From Alphaproteobacteria bacterium UBA1254 (GTDB taxonomy: Bacteria > Pseudomonadota > Alphaproteobacteria > RF32 > CAG-239), in assembly GCA_002308495.1 (NCBI GenBank), contig DBVW01000018.1:1-29191 (forward strand): a stretch of DNA of 29,191 bases, given 5' to 3'. The translations under genes were made by a program, and so were the position numbers. This document shows, in pieces, positions 15,338 to 23,577 of the stretch (within the stretch, counting starts at the first letter, position 1; every line of letters starts with the position of its first letter). The notes beneath the pieces are model-generated. The model was not told the origin of the DNA. It saw only the letters and a list, made by a program, of their open reading frames with translations, and made no database searches.

Positions 15338-16714
15338 TTAAGAACGATCATAGCCGGATCTTCGCAAGTTGTTAATTTGATTATATGTGTAGAGCGAATC
15401 TTTTGAAGTCGGTTTTGAAATATTGTCTTCTTTTGCAAGCCCTCTTAATGCCATAAGCTTTTCAGCGTCCGTTTTTTGCGGTTCTTCTTTCGCCTCAGGT
15501 GTATCGACGGTTTGAGATGTTTCTTCTTTTGCGGTTTCGTAAGAATTGTCTTCCTGAGTCTGAAGAATCGAAAGCACGTGTATATCCTGAGGAGATTGAA
15601 CCAAAGCACCTTTTTTTAATAAATCCAGTTGAGAGACTTGTTGTCTTATACTCAAACGCAGGCTTGCTTGTTCTTCACGCATTCTTAGCTGAGCAACATT
15701 ATAATCTTTTTCGTATTTTTCTGAAAATTGGGGATTTACATTTCCCTCTAATAAACTTCTTTCTTTATTTTCAACCGTATCGCGAATAATTTCGGCCGTT
15801 TTTTCTCTATGAGCATCAATTTGCTCTTGTATCTCTTGAGTCGAACAATGTTCAAGATCCAAACATTCTTGGTCAATTTGATCTTTCATCCAAACGCTTG
15901 TGCTGGCATATAGAACCTGGGTATTGTTCATTTTGTCGCCGGGTATTCTATGAAAACTGAGCTCTACCGAGTTGTTAGCTTGTAAAGTGTAGCCGATTAT
16001 TTTGCCGTTTGCGTCTTTTTCAACGGCAATAACAGTTCTTTCATGCATGCCGGTGGTGGTGTTTGTGGCATCGGCACCGTTTGATGATGCGATTCTGTCT
16101 CCGGGACCGATTTTCCCTTCTTGAATTAACTCGCCTAGTTTTCCTTTACCAGTGTAGCCTTTTGCGTTTGGATCGCTCATGAAACCACCTGCTCCCGTAT
16201 GACGATGATGGAAAGACGTATGAGAAGGAACAATTTTGCCCGGTGTTCCGTCAAATTGGACAATGTTGGCATCATCTCTGCAATCCATTTTGTCGCAAAT
16301 TGCTTGAACCACAGTTGAACCGGTTATGGCACAACAATGTAGGTCTTGTTTGCCTGAATTGGTATATTGATACATGACATGTTCCGGTGTCCGGCGAGCA
16401 ACGCTGTCTGCAGGGACAACGCTTTCCGGAATTTCTTGAAGACCGTTCCAAATGTGTGTGTTCATCGCTTTTTTATCATGCGTATATCGAATGACGGCTT
16501 CCGAATCTCTATACATTTCAAGCCCGACATTGTAGGCGGTTATTTCATATTCTTTTTGACGGAGATTTCTGTATTGATCAATTAATGCGGCTCTGTAATC
16601 ATCTTCTGAACTAAATTGAGAAGGTTTTAAACGCTGAAATTCATCGTTTAAGTGCTGAATCTGCCAGCCTGCATATACCGCATAGTTGTATTCTTTTTCA
16701 TTATCTTTGGACAT
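15338..16714 (-). CDS. unknown protein, possible papain-like cysteine peptidase with coiled-coil tail
   Basis: 458 residues, not recognised. No signal peptide or membrane helix. Residues 1-75 are helical and charged. The central part has LHCCAITGSTVVQAICDKMD (Cys127/128 at a helix start), HTSFHHRHTGAGGF, KLGELIQEGKIGPGDRIASS, GMHERTVIAVEKDANGKIIG (His224) and YTLQANNS (Asn247/248). This order (Cys at the head of a helix, a GDRI-type turn, His on a strand, a polar residue on the next strand) is that of NlpC/P60 and CHAP-like peptidases, so an amidase or peptidase fold is inferred. Residues 280-365 form a long charged coiled coil; the tail is disordered (Glu, Thr, Lys). The ATG at 16714 follows GGGGAG; a 15-base upstream extension is unlikely. 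It has its own strong promoter. Confidence 0.82.
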   Translation of the reverse strand: MSKDNEKEYNYAVYAGWQIQHLNDEFQRLKPSQFSSEDDYRAALIDQYRNLRQKEYEITAYNVGLEMYRDSEAVIRYTHDKKAMNTHIWNGLQEIPESVVPADSVARRTPEHVMYQYTNSGKQDLHCCAITGSTVVQAICDKMDCRDDANIVQFDGTPGKIVPSHTSFHHRHTGAGGFMSDPNAKGYTGKGKLGELIQEGKIGPGDRIASSNGADATNTTTGMHERTVIAVEKDANGKIIGYTLQANNSVELSFHRIPGDKMNNTQVLYASTSVWMKDQIDQECLDLEHCSTQEIQEQIDAHREKTAEIIRDTVENKERSLLEGNVNPQFSEKYEKDYNVAQLRMREEQASLRLSIRQQVSQLDLLKKGALVQSPQDIHVLSILQTQEDNSYETAKEETSQTVDTPEAKEEPQKTDAEKLMALRGLAKEDNISKPTSKDSLYTYNQINNLRRSGYDRS

Positions 16715-16753
16715 GTTTTTTCTCCCCAAATACTCTGAAACGAATATAGGTTT

Positions 16754-16782
16754 ATTATATCAGAAAAAAGGGCTTTGTGCAA
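16754..16782 (-). promoter_or_regulatory. consensus-like promoter for the unknown 458-aa protein
   Basis: On the minus strand TTGCAC (16782-16777), a 17-base spacer and a perfect TATAAT (16759-16754). The start would be near 16747, giving a leader of about 33 bases with GGGGAG ahead of the ATG. Confidence 0.8.
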
Positions 16783-16813
16783 GAGGTTTAGTGTTAAAAA
16801 AAAGTGACAATAC

Positions 16814-16840
16814 TTGACATTTAAAATCAGACATTATAAA
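16814..16840 (+). promoter_or_regulatory. candidate promoter for the TM1266-hydG unit
   Basis: TTGACA (16814-16819) and TATAAA (16835-16840) are separated by 15 bases, shorter than optimal, which may indicate dependence on an activator. The start would fall about 20 bases upstream of the ATG at 16865. Confidence 0.5.
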
Positions 16841-16864
16841 TCTGTGACAAAGGAGTATTCAGAT

Positions 16865-17110
16865 ATGGGAACACGTGTTGCAATTATTGCCATTTTGGTT
16901 CAAAATCGTCAGGCAAGCGCTACAATTAATGAAATTTTGCATGAATACGGCGAATATATTATCGGGCGCATGGGCTTGCCTTATAAATCCAAAGGGGTGA
17001 ATATTATTTCGATTGCGGTTGATGCGCCTCAAGATAAAATTGCAGCTCTTTCCGGTAAAATCGGTGCGTTAAAAGACGTGTCTGCCAAAACGGTTTACTC
17101 TGATTTTTAA
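16865..17110 (+). CDS. TM1266-type iron-only hydrogenase system regulator
   Basis: 81-residue small protein of the family named after Thermotoga TM1266, an ACT/NikR-C-like ferredoxin-like fold usually encoded beside [FeFe]-hydrogenase maturation genes. The pattern is clear: TRVAIIAILVQNRQASATIN, then NEILHEYGEYIIGRMGLPY, GVNIISIAVDAPQDKIAALS and GKIGALKDVSAKTVYSDF. It has no DNA-binding domain of its own, so 'regulator' is the family's putative name rather than a demonstrated role. The ATG at 16865 follows AAAGGAG; a 17-residue upstream extension would run into the promoter and is not credible. hydG begins 57 bases downstream, so the two are likely co-transcribed. Confidence 0.88.
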   Translation: MGTRVAIIAILVQNRQASATINEILHEYGEYIIGRMGLPYKSKGVNIISIAVDAPQDKIAALSGKIGALKDVSAKTVYSDF

Positions 17111-17167
17111 AAATTTTGATTTTAACTGACGGGGAAGTTTTTTCTGACCCAAAAGAAAGGAACATTT

Positions 17168-18583
17168 ATGTATAATCCAAAGTCATCAAAGGCTGAAGAG
17201 TTTATTTGCCATGAGGAAATAGTTTCAACTCTTGATTATGCCGATAAAAACAAATCAAACATTAAATTGATTGATGAAATTTTAGAAAAAGCCAAGCTTC
17301 GGAAGGGGTTAAATCACCGAGAGGCTTCCGTTTTGCTCGCTTGTGATATCAAAGAAAAAAATGATGAGATTTTTTCGCTTGCCGAACAATTTAAAAAGGA
17401 TTTTTACGGTAACCGTATTGTGCTTTTTGCTCCGCTTTATCTTTCAAACTATTGCGTCAACGGATGCACTTATTGTCCATATCACGCAAAAAACAAATTA
17501 ATGCCGCGAAAAAAACTCACTCAAGAAGAAGTTAAAAAAGAAGTGATTGCGTTGCAAGATATGGGGCATAAACGTTTGGCGATAGAAGCGGGAGAAGATC
17601 CAGTCAATAATCCGATAGAATATATTTTGGAATGTATTAAAACAATTTATTCGGTTAAGCACAAAAACGGATCTATCCGCAGAGTTAATGTCAATATTGC
17701 GGCCACGACGGTTGAAAATTATCGAAAATTAGCAGATGCCGGTATCGGTACGTATATTCTGTTTCAAGAAACATACAACAAAGAATCTTATGAATTTTTG
17801 CATCCGACAGGCCCGAAACACAATTACGCCTATCACACCGAAGCAATGGACAGAGCGATGGAGGGCGGCATTGATGATGTCGGCTTGGGCGTTTTGTTCG
17901 GCTTGGAATCGTATCCTTATGAATTTGCAGGACTTTTGATGCATGCCGAGCATTTGGAGGCAAGATTCGGGGTCGGTCCGCATACCATTTCTTTTCCACG
18001 GCTTAAACATGCGGCAGATATTGATCCGAATGCTTTTTTGCATGGGATTGACGATGATGTTTTTGCAAAAATTATTGCCTGTACGCGTATTTCAACACCA
18101 TATACGGGGATGATTATTTCGACTCGTGAGAGTCAAGCTTGCCGCGAACGCGTCATTCATTACGGTATTTCTCAAATTTCAGGAGCGTCACGCACGTCTG
18201 TCGGCGGATATGACCAAAAAGAGCGCGAACATGACAGCGAGCAATTTGATGTGAGCGATCAGCGCACGCTGGATGAAGTTGTGCGTTGGCTTATGCAGAT
18301 GAACTATATTCCGAGTTTTTGCACGGCTTGCTATCGTGCCGGACGAACAGGCGACAGATTTATGGATTTATGCAAAAAAATGCAAATTTTGAACTGTTGT
18401 CATCCCAATGCTTTGCTTACATTAAAAGAGTTTTTGGTCGATTATGCATCGCCTGAAACAAAAAGAGAGGGCGATGCCTTGATTGCACGGGAAATTAACC
18501 GAATTAAGAGCGATAAAGTCAAAGAGCTGACACAAAAATATTTAACCGAAATTGATCAGGGCAAACGCGATTTCAGATTTTAA
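17168..18583 (+). CDS. hydG: [FeFe]-hydrogenase maturase HydG (radical SAM, tyrosine lyase)
   Basis: 471 residues. HydG cleaves tyrosine to p-cresol and dehydroglycine and makes the Fe(CO)2(CN) synthon used to build the H-cluster of [FeFe]-hydrogenase. The radical-SAM cluster motif is CVNGCTYC (Cys96, 100, 103, CX3CX2C). The C-terminal auxiliary cluster motif CX2CX22C is intact (Cys385, 388, 411), which separates HydG from ThiH. Other signatures: AIEAGEDPVNNP, YILFQETYNKESYEFLHPTG, GVGPHTISFPRLK, ISTRESQACRERVIHYGISQ and SGASRTSVGGY. Length matches the family. AAAGGA precedes the ATG. hydE and hydF are not nearby, so they must lie elsewhere on the genome. Confidence 0.97.
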   Translation: MYNPKSSKAEEFICHEEIVSTLDYADKNKSNIKLIDEILEKAKLRKGLNHREASVLLACDIKEKNDEIFSLAEQFKKDFYGNRIVLFAPLYLSNYCVNGCTYCPYHAKNKLMPRKKLTQEEVKKEVIALQDMGHKRLAIEAGEDPVNNPIEYILECIKTIYSVKHKNGSIRRVNVNIAATTVENYRKLADAGIGTYILFQETYNKESYEFLHPTGPKHNYAYHTEAMDRAMEGGIDDVGLGVLFGLESYPYEFAGLLMHAEHLEARFGVGPHTISFPRLKHAADIDPNAFLHGIDDDVFAKIIACTRISTPYTGMIISTRESQACRERVIHYGISQISGASRTSVGGYDQKEREHDSEQFDVSDQRTLDEVVRWLMQMNYIPSFCTACYRAGRTGDRFMDLCKKMQILNCCHPNALLTLKEFLVDYASPETKREGDALIAREINRIKSDKVKELTQKYLTEIDQGKRDFRF

Positions 18584-18588
18584 AACTC

Positions 18589-18614
18589 AAAAGGAGCTCC
18601 GAAGAGCTCCTTTT
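18589..18614. terminator. bidirectional intrinsic terminator with UUCG-type loop
   Basis: Perfect 11-base stem (AAAAGGAGCTC / GAGCTCCTTTT) around CGAA. Read on the minus strand the loop is TTCG closed by C-G, the exceptionally stable UUCG tetraloop. It lies between the convergent stops of hydG (18583) and the unknown gene (18616) and probably serves both. Confidence 0.93.
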
Positions 18615-18615
18615 A

Positions 18616-19344
18616 TCAACGCAGATTCAAATTTGCCTTGGAAAGCGGCACAGGACGAAAAGCCTTTTCATTGATACGGGCCGCCAAAAGCCCGCTTACA
18701 GAAGAGAAGCCTTCTTTTTGAATATCAAAGAACAGGTAGTCCTCGTCGATTCGAGGCGTCGTGAGCATGTCATCTGAGGTTTCTTCAGAGATTCCCGTTT
18801 CATCGGAGATAGAACGCATGGTGTTAACCAAAAGGATGCTTTCCTGTAAGTAGATAGCCCATACTAATCTTTGAGACGGGGTTACTTTAAGCCGGACGTC
18901 TAAAATGTCGTCAATCGTCAGTTCGTCATAAGTCATCAACACCTCGCCGATTGCTTGCTTTTTGGTGTCGATGAACAGAGAATCGTAATAACTTTTAACA
19001 AACATTCCTTTGGCATCATTGCCGATTTGCCACCTGTAGCTTCCGTGTTCAAGTACCTTTTTCTTACAGGGACGGAACAGGACGGAAAGCGCTCTGTCTT
19101 TCTTTGTTCTGAGAAACAGGTTTTGCTGCTGCTCATCAAAAACGAGGATCATTTCGCTTGTCGAGCCGTCTCTTTCGGTTAATCTGACGGGCCATTTCCA
19201 TGCCGGATATTCCGGAGATTCAAGGTAGGTTACATAACCGATTTTCGGTTCGCCGATTAAGGTATAACTTCCGTCAAAACCTTTGAACAGGAACTGACAT
19301 GCTTTTTCGATGTCTTCTTTGCGTCTAATACACGTGTAAACCAT
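18616..19344 (-). CDS. hypothetical protein (242 aa)
   Basis: 242 residues, not recognised. There is no signal peptide, membrane segment or obvious catalytic motif. The first 130 residues look beta-rich and aromatic (for example SPEYPAWKWPVRLTERDGS and EHGSYRWQIGNDAKGMFVKS); the rest has TYDELTIDDILDVRLKVTPS and a hydrophobic helix LVWAIYLQESILLVNTM, then a flexible acidic linker and a C-terminal ILxLAARINEKAF-like segment. Three Cys are present (5, 16, 93). Expression signals are poor: no ribosome site, and AT-rich sequence with TATAAT directly before the ATG. It is a single-gene unit facing hydG across a terminator, with no clear functional link. Confidence 0.75.
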   Translation of the reverse strand: MVYTCIRRKEDIEKACQFLFKGFDGSYTLIGEPKIGYVTYLESPEYPAWKWPVRLTERDGSTSEMILVFDEQQQNLFLRTKKDRALSVLFRPCKKKVLEHGSYRWQIGNDAKGMFVKSYYDSLFIDTKKQAIGEVLMTYDELTIDDILDVRLKVTPSQRLVWAIYLQESILLVNTMRSISDETGISEETSDDMLTTPRIDEDYLFFDIQKEGFSSVSGLLAARINEKAFRPVPLSKANLNLR

Positions 19345-19539
19345 AATTATATAAAAAATATAGATAAAACAAAAATTCTTTTAGGAGCTTCATATTAGAC
19401 AATAAAAAAATTATGTCAAGTTTTTCTTCGTTCTGAGGCTGAAAAAAATTGTATATTTGCAAAAAAAGAGTGGAATATGAACAGTTTTCGAATTATTTTC
19501 GTTTATATGTTTATGCGTTGATTTTTAATGAGGAAAAAA

Positions 19540-20682
19540 ATGAAAAAGTATATCAAATGGCTTGTTTTTGCCGTTCTTGCTGTTCTTGTAACTCTGTATT
19601 TTACGAAAAGAAAAAGTTTTAAGGAAGAGCTTGTTACGGCTAAGGTTGAAAACGGACATATTAAGCAGATGGTAACCGCGTCGGGCATTATTAATCCGAT
19701 CTCGACGGTAACAATCGGAACACAGGTTTCGGGAACAATCAAGGAGATTTACGTCGACTATAACAGCGAAGTGACGGAAGGCGAACTTTTGGCGCTTATT
19801 GATCCTGATGTTTTTGAGGCATCCGTGGCTCAGCGCGAGGCGGCTTTGGAGATTGCCAAAGCTCAGGTTCAGGTTCAGGAAAATGATATTGTTTATTATG
19901 AAAAAACGCTTAAACGTATTAAAAAATTGAAAGATTCTAAGTATTCAACGGAAAAGGAGCTTGAATCGGCGCAGCGCAATTATGATAATGCCGTTGCACA
20001 GCTTGCGCTTCAAAAAGCTCAGGTTAAACAGGCCGAAGCGGCTCTCAAATCGGCCGAAACGGAATTGAAATATACAAAAATTACTTCACCTGTTAACGGT
20101 ATTGTTATTTCAAAGTCTGTTGAGGTCGGACAGACAGTTGCGGCAAGTTTTTCAACGCCGGAGCTGTTTTCGGTTGCGGAGGATTTAACAAAAATGGAAA
20201 TTGAAGCTTCTGTCGTTGAGGCGGATATTTCTAAAGTTAAAGAAGGACAAGTCGTTCACTTTAACGTGGACAGTTTTCCGAACGATACTTTTAAAGGTGT
20301 TGTCAAACAAGTCAGAAATGAAGCTATTACAACTTCAAACGTTGTTACCTACAGTGTGATTATCGGTATTGATAATTCCGAGCTAAAGCTCAAACCCGGT
20401 ATGACGGCGAATGTTGAAATTATTACGGCAGAAAAAGAAAATACGCTTTTGGTTCCGAATGCGGCGTTGCGTTTTTATATGGATGAAAATAAACGTTATC
20501 AGGAAAAAGGTATTTGGGTTTTGAAGAGCGGAAAGCCTACACGAATCGCCATTAAGGAGGGGATTTCCGATGACAATAATACGGAAATTATTTCTGATGC
20601 GGTTAAAGTCGGTGATAAGGTAATTGTTTCTAAAAAAGGAGCAAATAAAGGTCAGGCCGCTCGTTTGAGAATGCCTCGCTAG
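19540..20682 (+). CDS. MacA-like efflux periplasmic adaptor (HlyD family)
   Basis: 380-residue membrane-fusion protein that links an inner-membrane ABC exporter to an outer-membrane TolC-type channel. Residues 5-22 (IKWLVFAVLAVLVTLYF) anchor it in the inner membrane. Then come the first half of the lipoyl domain (TASGIINPISTVTIGTQVSG and VDYNSEVTEGELLALIDPDV), a long coiled-coil hairpin (about 82-155, rich in Ala, Gln, Lys and Glu), the second lipoyl half (YTKITSPVNGIVISKSVEVG), a beta-barrel and a membrane-proximal domain with LKLKPGMTANVEI. The ATG at 19540 has AGGA about seven bases upstream; the ATG at 19528 lacks one. It is the first gene of the operon with the ATPase and permease. No tolC is in the window. 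Confidence 0.93.
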   Translation: MKKYIKWLVFAVLAVLVTLYFTKRKSFKEELVTAKVENGHIKQMVTASGIINPISTVTIGTQVSGTIKEIYVDYNSEVTEGELLALIDPDVFEASVAQREAALEIAKAQVQVQENDIVYYEKTLKRIKKLKDSKYSTEKELESAQRNYDNAVAQLALQKAQVKQAEAALKSAETELKYTKITSPVNGIVISKSVEVGQTVAASFSTPELFSVAEDLTKMEIEASVVEADISKVKEGQVVHFNVDSFPNDTFKGVVKQVRNEAITTSNVVTYSVIIGIDNSELKLKPGMTANVEIITAEKENTLLVPNAALRFYMDENKRYQEKGIWVLKSGKPTRIAIKEGISDDNNTEIISDAVKVGDKVIVSKKGANKGQAARLRMPR

Positions 20683-20692
20683 GAGTAAACAA

Positions 20693-21382
20693 ATGGCTTT
20701 GATTGAATTAAACGATATTCATAAGTCATATCCGCTTGACGGTTTCGATTTGGAGATTTTAAAAGGGATTACCTTAAAAATCGAGCAGGGGGAGTTTGTG
20801 GCAATTATGGGCCCCTCCGGCTCCGGAAAATCGACATTGATGAACATTTTAGGCTGCCTTGACAGTCCTTCAAGCGGTTCCTATTTGCTTGAAGGAAAAC
20901 CTGTTCAAAATCTGTTGCCTGATGAGCTTGCTCAAATTAGGAATCAAAAAATCGGTTTCGTTTTTCAGGGATTTAACTTGCTTTCACGCACAACCGCACT
21001 CGAAAATGTCGAACTTCCGATGGTTTACAGCAATATTGCTCAAGCGGTTCGTCAAGAACGCGCTGAAAAGGCTCTAAAAGCTGTCGGTTTAGAGGATCGG
21101 ATGGGGCATATGCCAAATCAGCTTTCAGGAGGTCAACAGCAACGTGTGGCCATCGCGCGTGCGATAGTCAATGATGCGCCGATTATTTTTGCCGACGAAC
21201 CGACCGGTAATTTAGATACCAAGATGAGTATAGAGATTATGCAGCTTTTTACGGAGCTTAACGAAAAGATGAAGCGCACGATTATTTTGGTTACGCACGA
21301 AGAAGATATTGCCCGTTATGCCAAGCGGATTATTAAAATTGTGGATGGTGAAATTCATTCGGACGAAAGGAAAAAGCAATGA
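20693..21382 (+). CDS. MacB/LolD-type ABC transporter ATPase
   Basis: 229-residue nucleotide-binding subunit. Walker A GPSGSGKST (40-48), Q-loop VFQGFN (90-95), signature LSGGQQQR (144-151), Walker B IIFADEPTGNLD (164-175) and the switch VTHEE are all intact. It begins 10 bases after the adaptor gene and overlaps the permease by four bases (ATGA), so the three are a single unit. In E. coli MacB the ATPase and permease are fused; here they are two polypeptides, as in many MacAB-like systems. The substrate (peptide, siderophore, lipid or drug) cannot be told. Confidence 0.96.
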   Translation: MALIELNDIHKSYPLDGFDLEILKGITLKIEQGEFVAIMGPSGSGKSTLMNILGCLDSPSSGSYLLEGKPVQNLLPDELAQIRNQKIGFVFQGFNLLSRTTALENVELPMVYSNIAQAVRQERAEKALKAVGLEDRMGHMPNQLSGGQQQRVAIARAIVNDAPIIFADEPTGNLDTKMSIEIMQLFTELNEKMKRTIILVTHEEDIARYAKRIIKIVDGEIHSDERKKQ

Positions 21383-22608
21383 TAGATGCTTCAACGACTT
21401 TTTCTATTGCCATCCGTGCGATTAAAGCCAACAAAATGCGTTCAATTTTAACGAGTTTGGGCATTATTATCGGTGTGGCGGCGGTGATTATTATGCTTGC
21501 CATCGGAAACGGGGCACAAATCACCATTCAAAACGAAATGAAAAGCATGGGAACAAACCTTGTGATGATCAGATCGGGAACATCTACTTCCGGTGGTCAG
21601 CGTATGGGACGCGGCTCGCAGCCGACAATGAAAGCGGGCGACGGAAACGCCATAGAAGAAAAAATAGAGGGAATATCTTTGGCGGCGCCTGTTTTGAATG
21701 ATGCAGGGCAGATTGTCTACGGAAACGCGAACTGGTCAACCTCAATTACGGGAACGGATAACCGCTTTTTTCAAATTAAAGATTGGAGTTTAGCTTACGG
21801 GCGCTATTTTAGCCAAACAGATATTAAAAATGCCGGAAAAGTTGCCATTTTAGGCACAACGGTTGTCAAAGAGCTGTTCGGAGATGTCGATCCCTTGGGC
21901 AAGACCATTCGCGTTAAGGGCATTCCGTTTACGGTTATCGGTGTTACGACCGAGCGCGGTCAAAGCGGACCGGGGATGGACCAGGACGATGTGGTATATA
22001 TTCCGCTTTCAACAGCACAAAAAAAAGTTACCGGCATTTCGTTTCCTGATATGGTTAATATGATTATGCTTCAGGCAAAAACGGCTGAAGATACATACAG
22101 CACGCAAGATGCTATTCGGGCCTTGCTCAGACAACGACACAATTTAGGTGCAAACAAAGATGATGATTTTGTGATTATGAATTTGACGCAAATGATGGAG
22201 ATGATGGAAACATCAACTCAGGTTTTGACTATTTTGCTCGGTTCAATCGCTTCTATTTCGCTTCTTGTCGGCGGTATCGGCATTATGAACATTATGCTTG
22301 TTTCGGTAACCGAACGTACGCGTGAAATCGGTATCAGAATGGCAATCGGGGCAAAAAGCTGGGATATCAGGTTGCAATTTTTAACAGAGGCTTTGGTTTT
22401 GTCGTTAATCGGCGGATTAATCGGGGTTGCATTCGGGCTTTTAGGAGCCGGGCTTGTATCATTTTTCAGCAGTTTTAAGGCGGTTGTTTCGGTATTTTAT
22501 ATTTTGTTGCCGTTTTCATTTGCCGGTCTTGTAGGGCTGTTTTTCGGGTTTTATCCTGCCTATAAAGCATCGCTTCTTAATCCGATTAATGCGTTAAGGT
22601 ATGAGTAG
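21379..22608 (+). CDS. MacB-type ABC transporter permease (FtsX domain)
   Basis: 409 residues with the MacB permease layout: one N-terminal transmembrane helix after KANKMRSILTSLGIIIGVAA, a large periplasmic domain (about 45-270, with GDVDPLGKTIRVKGIPFTV), and an FtsX domain with three C-terminal helices (LLGSIASISLLVGGIGIMNI, then VTERTREIGIRMAIGAKSWD, then two Gly-rich helices). It ends in FYPAYKASLLNPINALRYE, the standard end of the family. Such permeases act by mechanotransmission, pushing periplasmic substrates through the adaptor to TolC. It overlaps the ATPase gene and its stop is immediately followed by the ATG of the ADP-ribosylglycohydrolase. Confidence 0.95.
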   Translation: MIDASTTFSIAIRAIKANKMRSILTSLGIIIGVAAVIIMLAIGNGAQITIQNEMKSMGTNLVMIRSGTSTSGGQRMGRGSQPTMKAGDGNAIEEKIEGISLAAPVLNDAGQIVYGNANWSTSITGTDNRFFQIKDWSLAYGRYFSQTDIKNAGKVAILGTTVVKELFGDVDPLGKTIRVKGIPFTVIGVTTERGQSGPGMDQDDVVYIPLSTAQKKVTGISFPDMVNMIMLQAKTAEDTYSTQDAIRALLRQRHNLGANKDDDFVIMNLTQMMEMMETSTQVLTILLGSIASISLLVGGIGIMNIMLVSVTERTREIGIRMAIGAKSWDIRLQFLTEALVLSLIGGLIGVAFGLLGAGLVSFFSSFKAVVSVFYILLPFSFAGLVGLFFGFYPAYKASLLNPINALRYE

Positions 22609-23439
22609 ATGCTCGGTGCTATTGTCGGAGACATTATAGGCTCGCCTTACGAGTTTCATAACATCAAAACAAAGGACTTTTTTTTGTTTTCCGAAAGGTG
22701 TTGTTTTACAGATGACACCGTTTTAACATGTGCAACGGCGGAATGGCTTCTTTCAGATAAAAAGCCCGAAGAGATGCTCTTAAAGTGGGGAAAGCTCTAT
22801 CAGGAGCGAACATACGAGGACGGCAAAGTCGGCGCATACGGAAAAGGGTTTACGACATGGCTTGAAACACAAAAGCCGTATGGCGCAAGAACGAATGGTT
22901 GTGTGATGCGTTTAAGTCCATTGTTTTGGGCTTGTCAAAGTGAGGAGGAGGCATTGGAAAAGGCAACTGAACTTACAATAATCACGCACAATCATGAAGA
23001 GAGCTTAAATGCCGTTCATGCTTATATTGAAACAGGATTTTTGCTCAAAAAACATGTCAAGCCCCAAACAATTAAAAATTATATCAGCCATAAATATGGT
23101 TATGATTTATTTCAATCGCTTGATGAAATACGTCCGAATTATAATAAATTTTATTGTTCTTGCAAAAATTCCATGCCTCAGGCGATTATTGCGGCCCTTG
23201 ATGCAAATTCTTATGAAGATGCCGTTCGCGGGGCTGTTTCGCTTGGCGGAGACAGCGACACATTGGCTTGTATGGCGGGCGGACTGGCTGAAATCAGGTG
23301 GGGTGTACCTTCAGATATTCAAAAAATGGCTGTCAAATATATGGATCAGAATGTTTTGGCGACAATTAAGAGATTCTATCAAAAATTTCAACCAAAAGGT
23401 TTAAATATAACGCCTTTTCGTCAGTCTTATACAAGGTAA
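22609..23439 (+). CDS. ADP-ribosylglycohydrolase (DraG-like)
   Basis: 276-residue all-helical Mg-dependent hydrolase that removes ADP-ribose from proteins, nucleic acids or small molecules. Family motifs: GAIVGDIIGSPYE at the N-terminus, FTDDTVLT (33-40, with the two metal-ligand Asp 35 and 36), TITHNHEESLNAVHAY and the C-terminal LGGDSDTLACMAGGLAE (Asp215, Asp217, Thr218), which completes the binuclear metal site. The sequence begins directly after the permease stop codon (TAGATG), so translation is likely coupled. No ADP-ribosyltransferase partner such as DraT, and no toxin, is visible nearby. The substrate is unknown; a connection to transport is not a known pairing. Confidence 0.92.
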   Translation: MLGAIVGDIIGSPYEFHNIKTKDFFLFSERCCFTDDTVLTCATAEWLLSDKKPEEMLLKWGKLYQERTYEDGKVGAYGKGFTTWLETQKPYGARTNGCVMRLSPLFWACQSEEEALEKATELTIITHNHEESLNAVHAYIETGFLLKKHVKPQTIKNYISHKYGYDLFQSLDEIRPNYNKFYCSCKNSMPQAIIAALDANSYEDAVRGAVSLGGDSDTLACMAGGLAEIRWGVPSDIQKMAVKYMDQNVLATIKRFYQKFQPKGLNITPFRQSYTR

Positions 23440-23478
23440 AAAATAGCTTTCTATGACTAAAGTAATAGCCGGTTTTTC

Positions 23479-23507
23479 TTGACTTTTTGATAAATTTAGG
23501 GTACTAT
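23479..23507 (+). promoter_or_regulatory. candidate promoter for the secreted repeat-protein pair
   Basis: TTGACT (23479-23484), 17-base spacer and TACTAT (23502-23507), giving a leader of about 65 bases before the ATG at 23578, which is preceded by GGGAGG. Confidence 0.6.
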
Positions 23508-23577
23508 TTTAACATAGGGGTAGTTTGTTTTGGAACATTCCCGAGCGTCTAGCGATTGGGTATAAAGGGAGGCAAAA

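Noticed and set aside
16814..16832. FNR-like site in front of the TM1266-hydG unit
   Set aside because: TTGAC and ATCAG half-sites are seven bases apart rather than four; this does not fit the consensus.
19528..19539. Earlier ATG for the MacA-like adaptor
   Set aside because: It lacks a ribosome site, while AGGA is correctly placed for the ATG at 19540.
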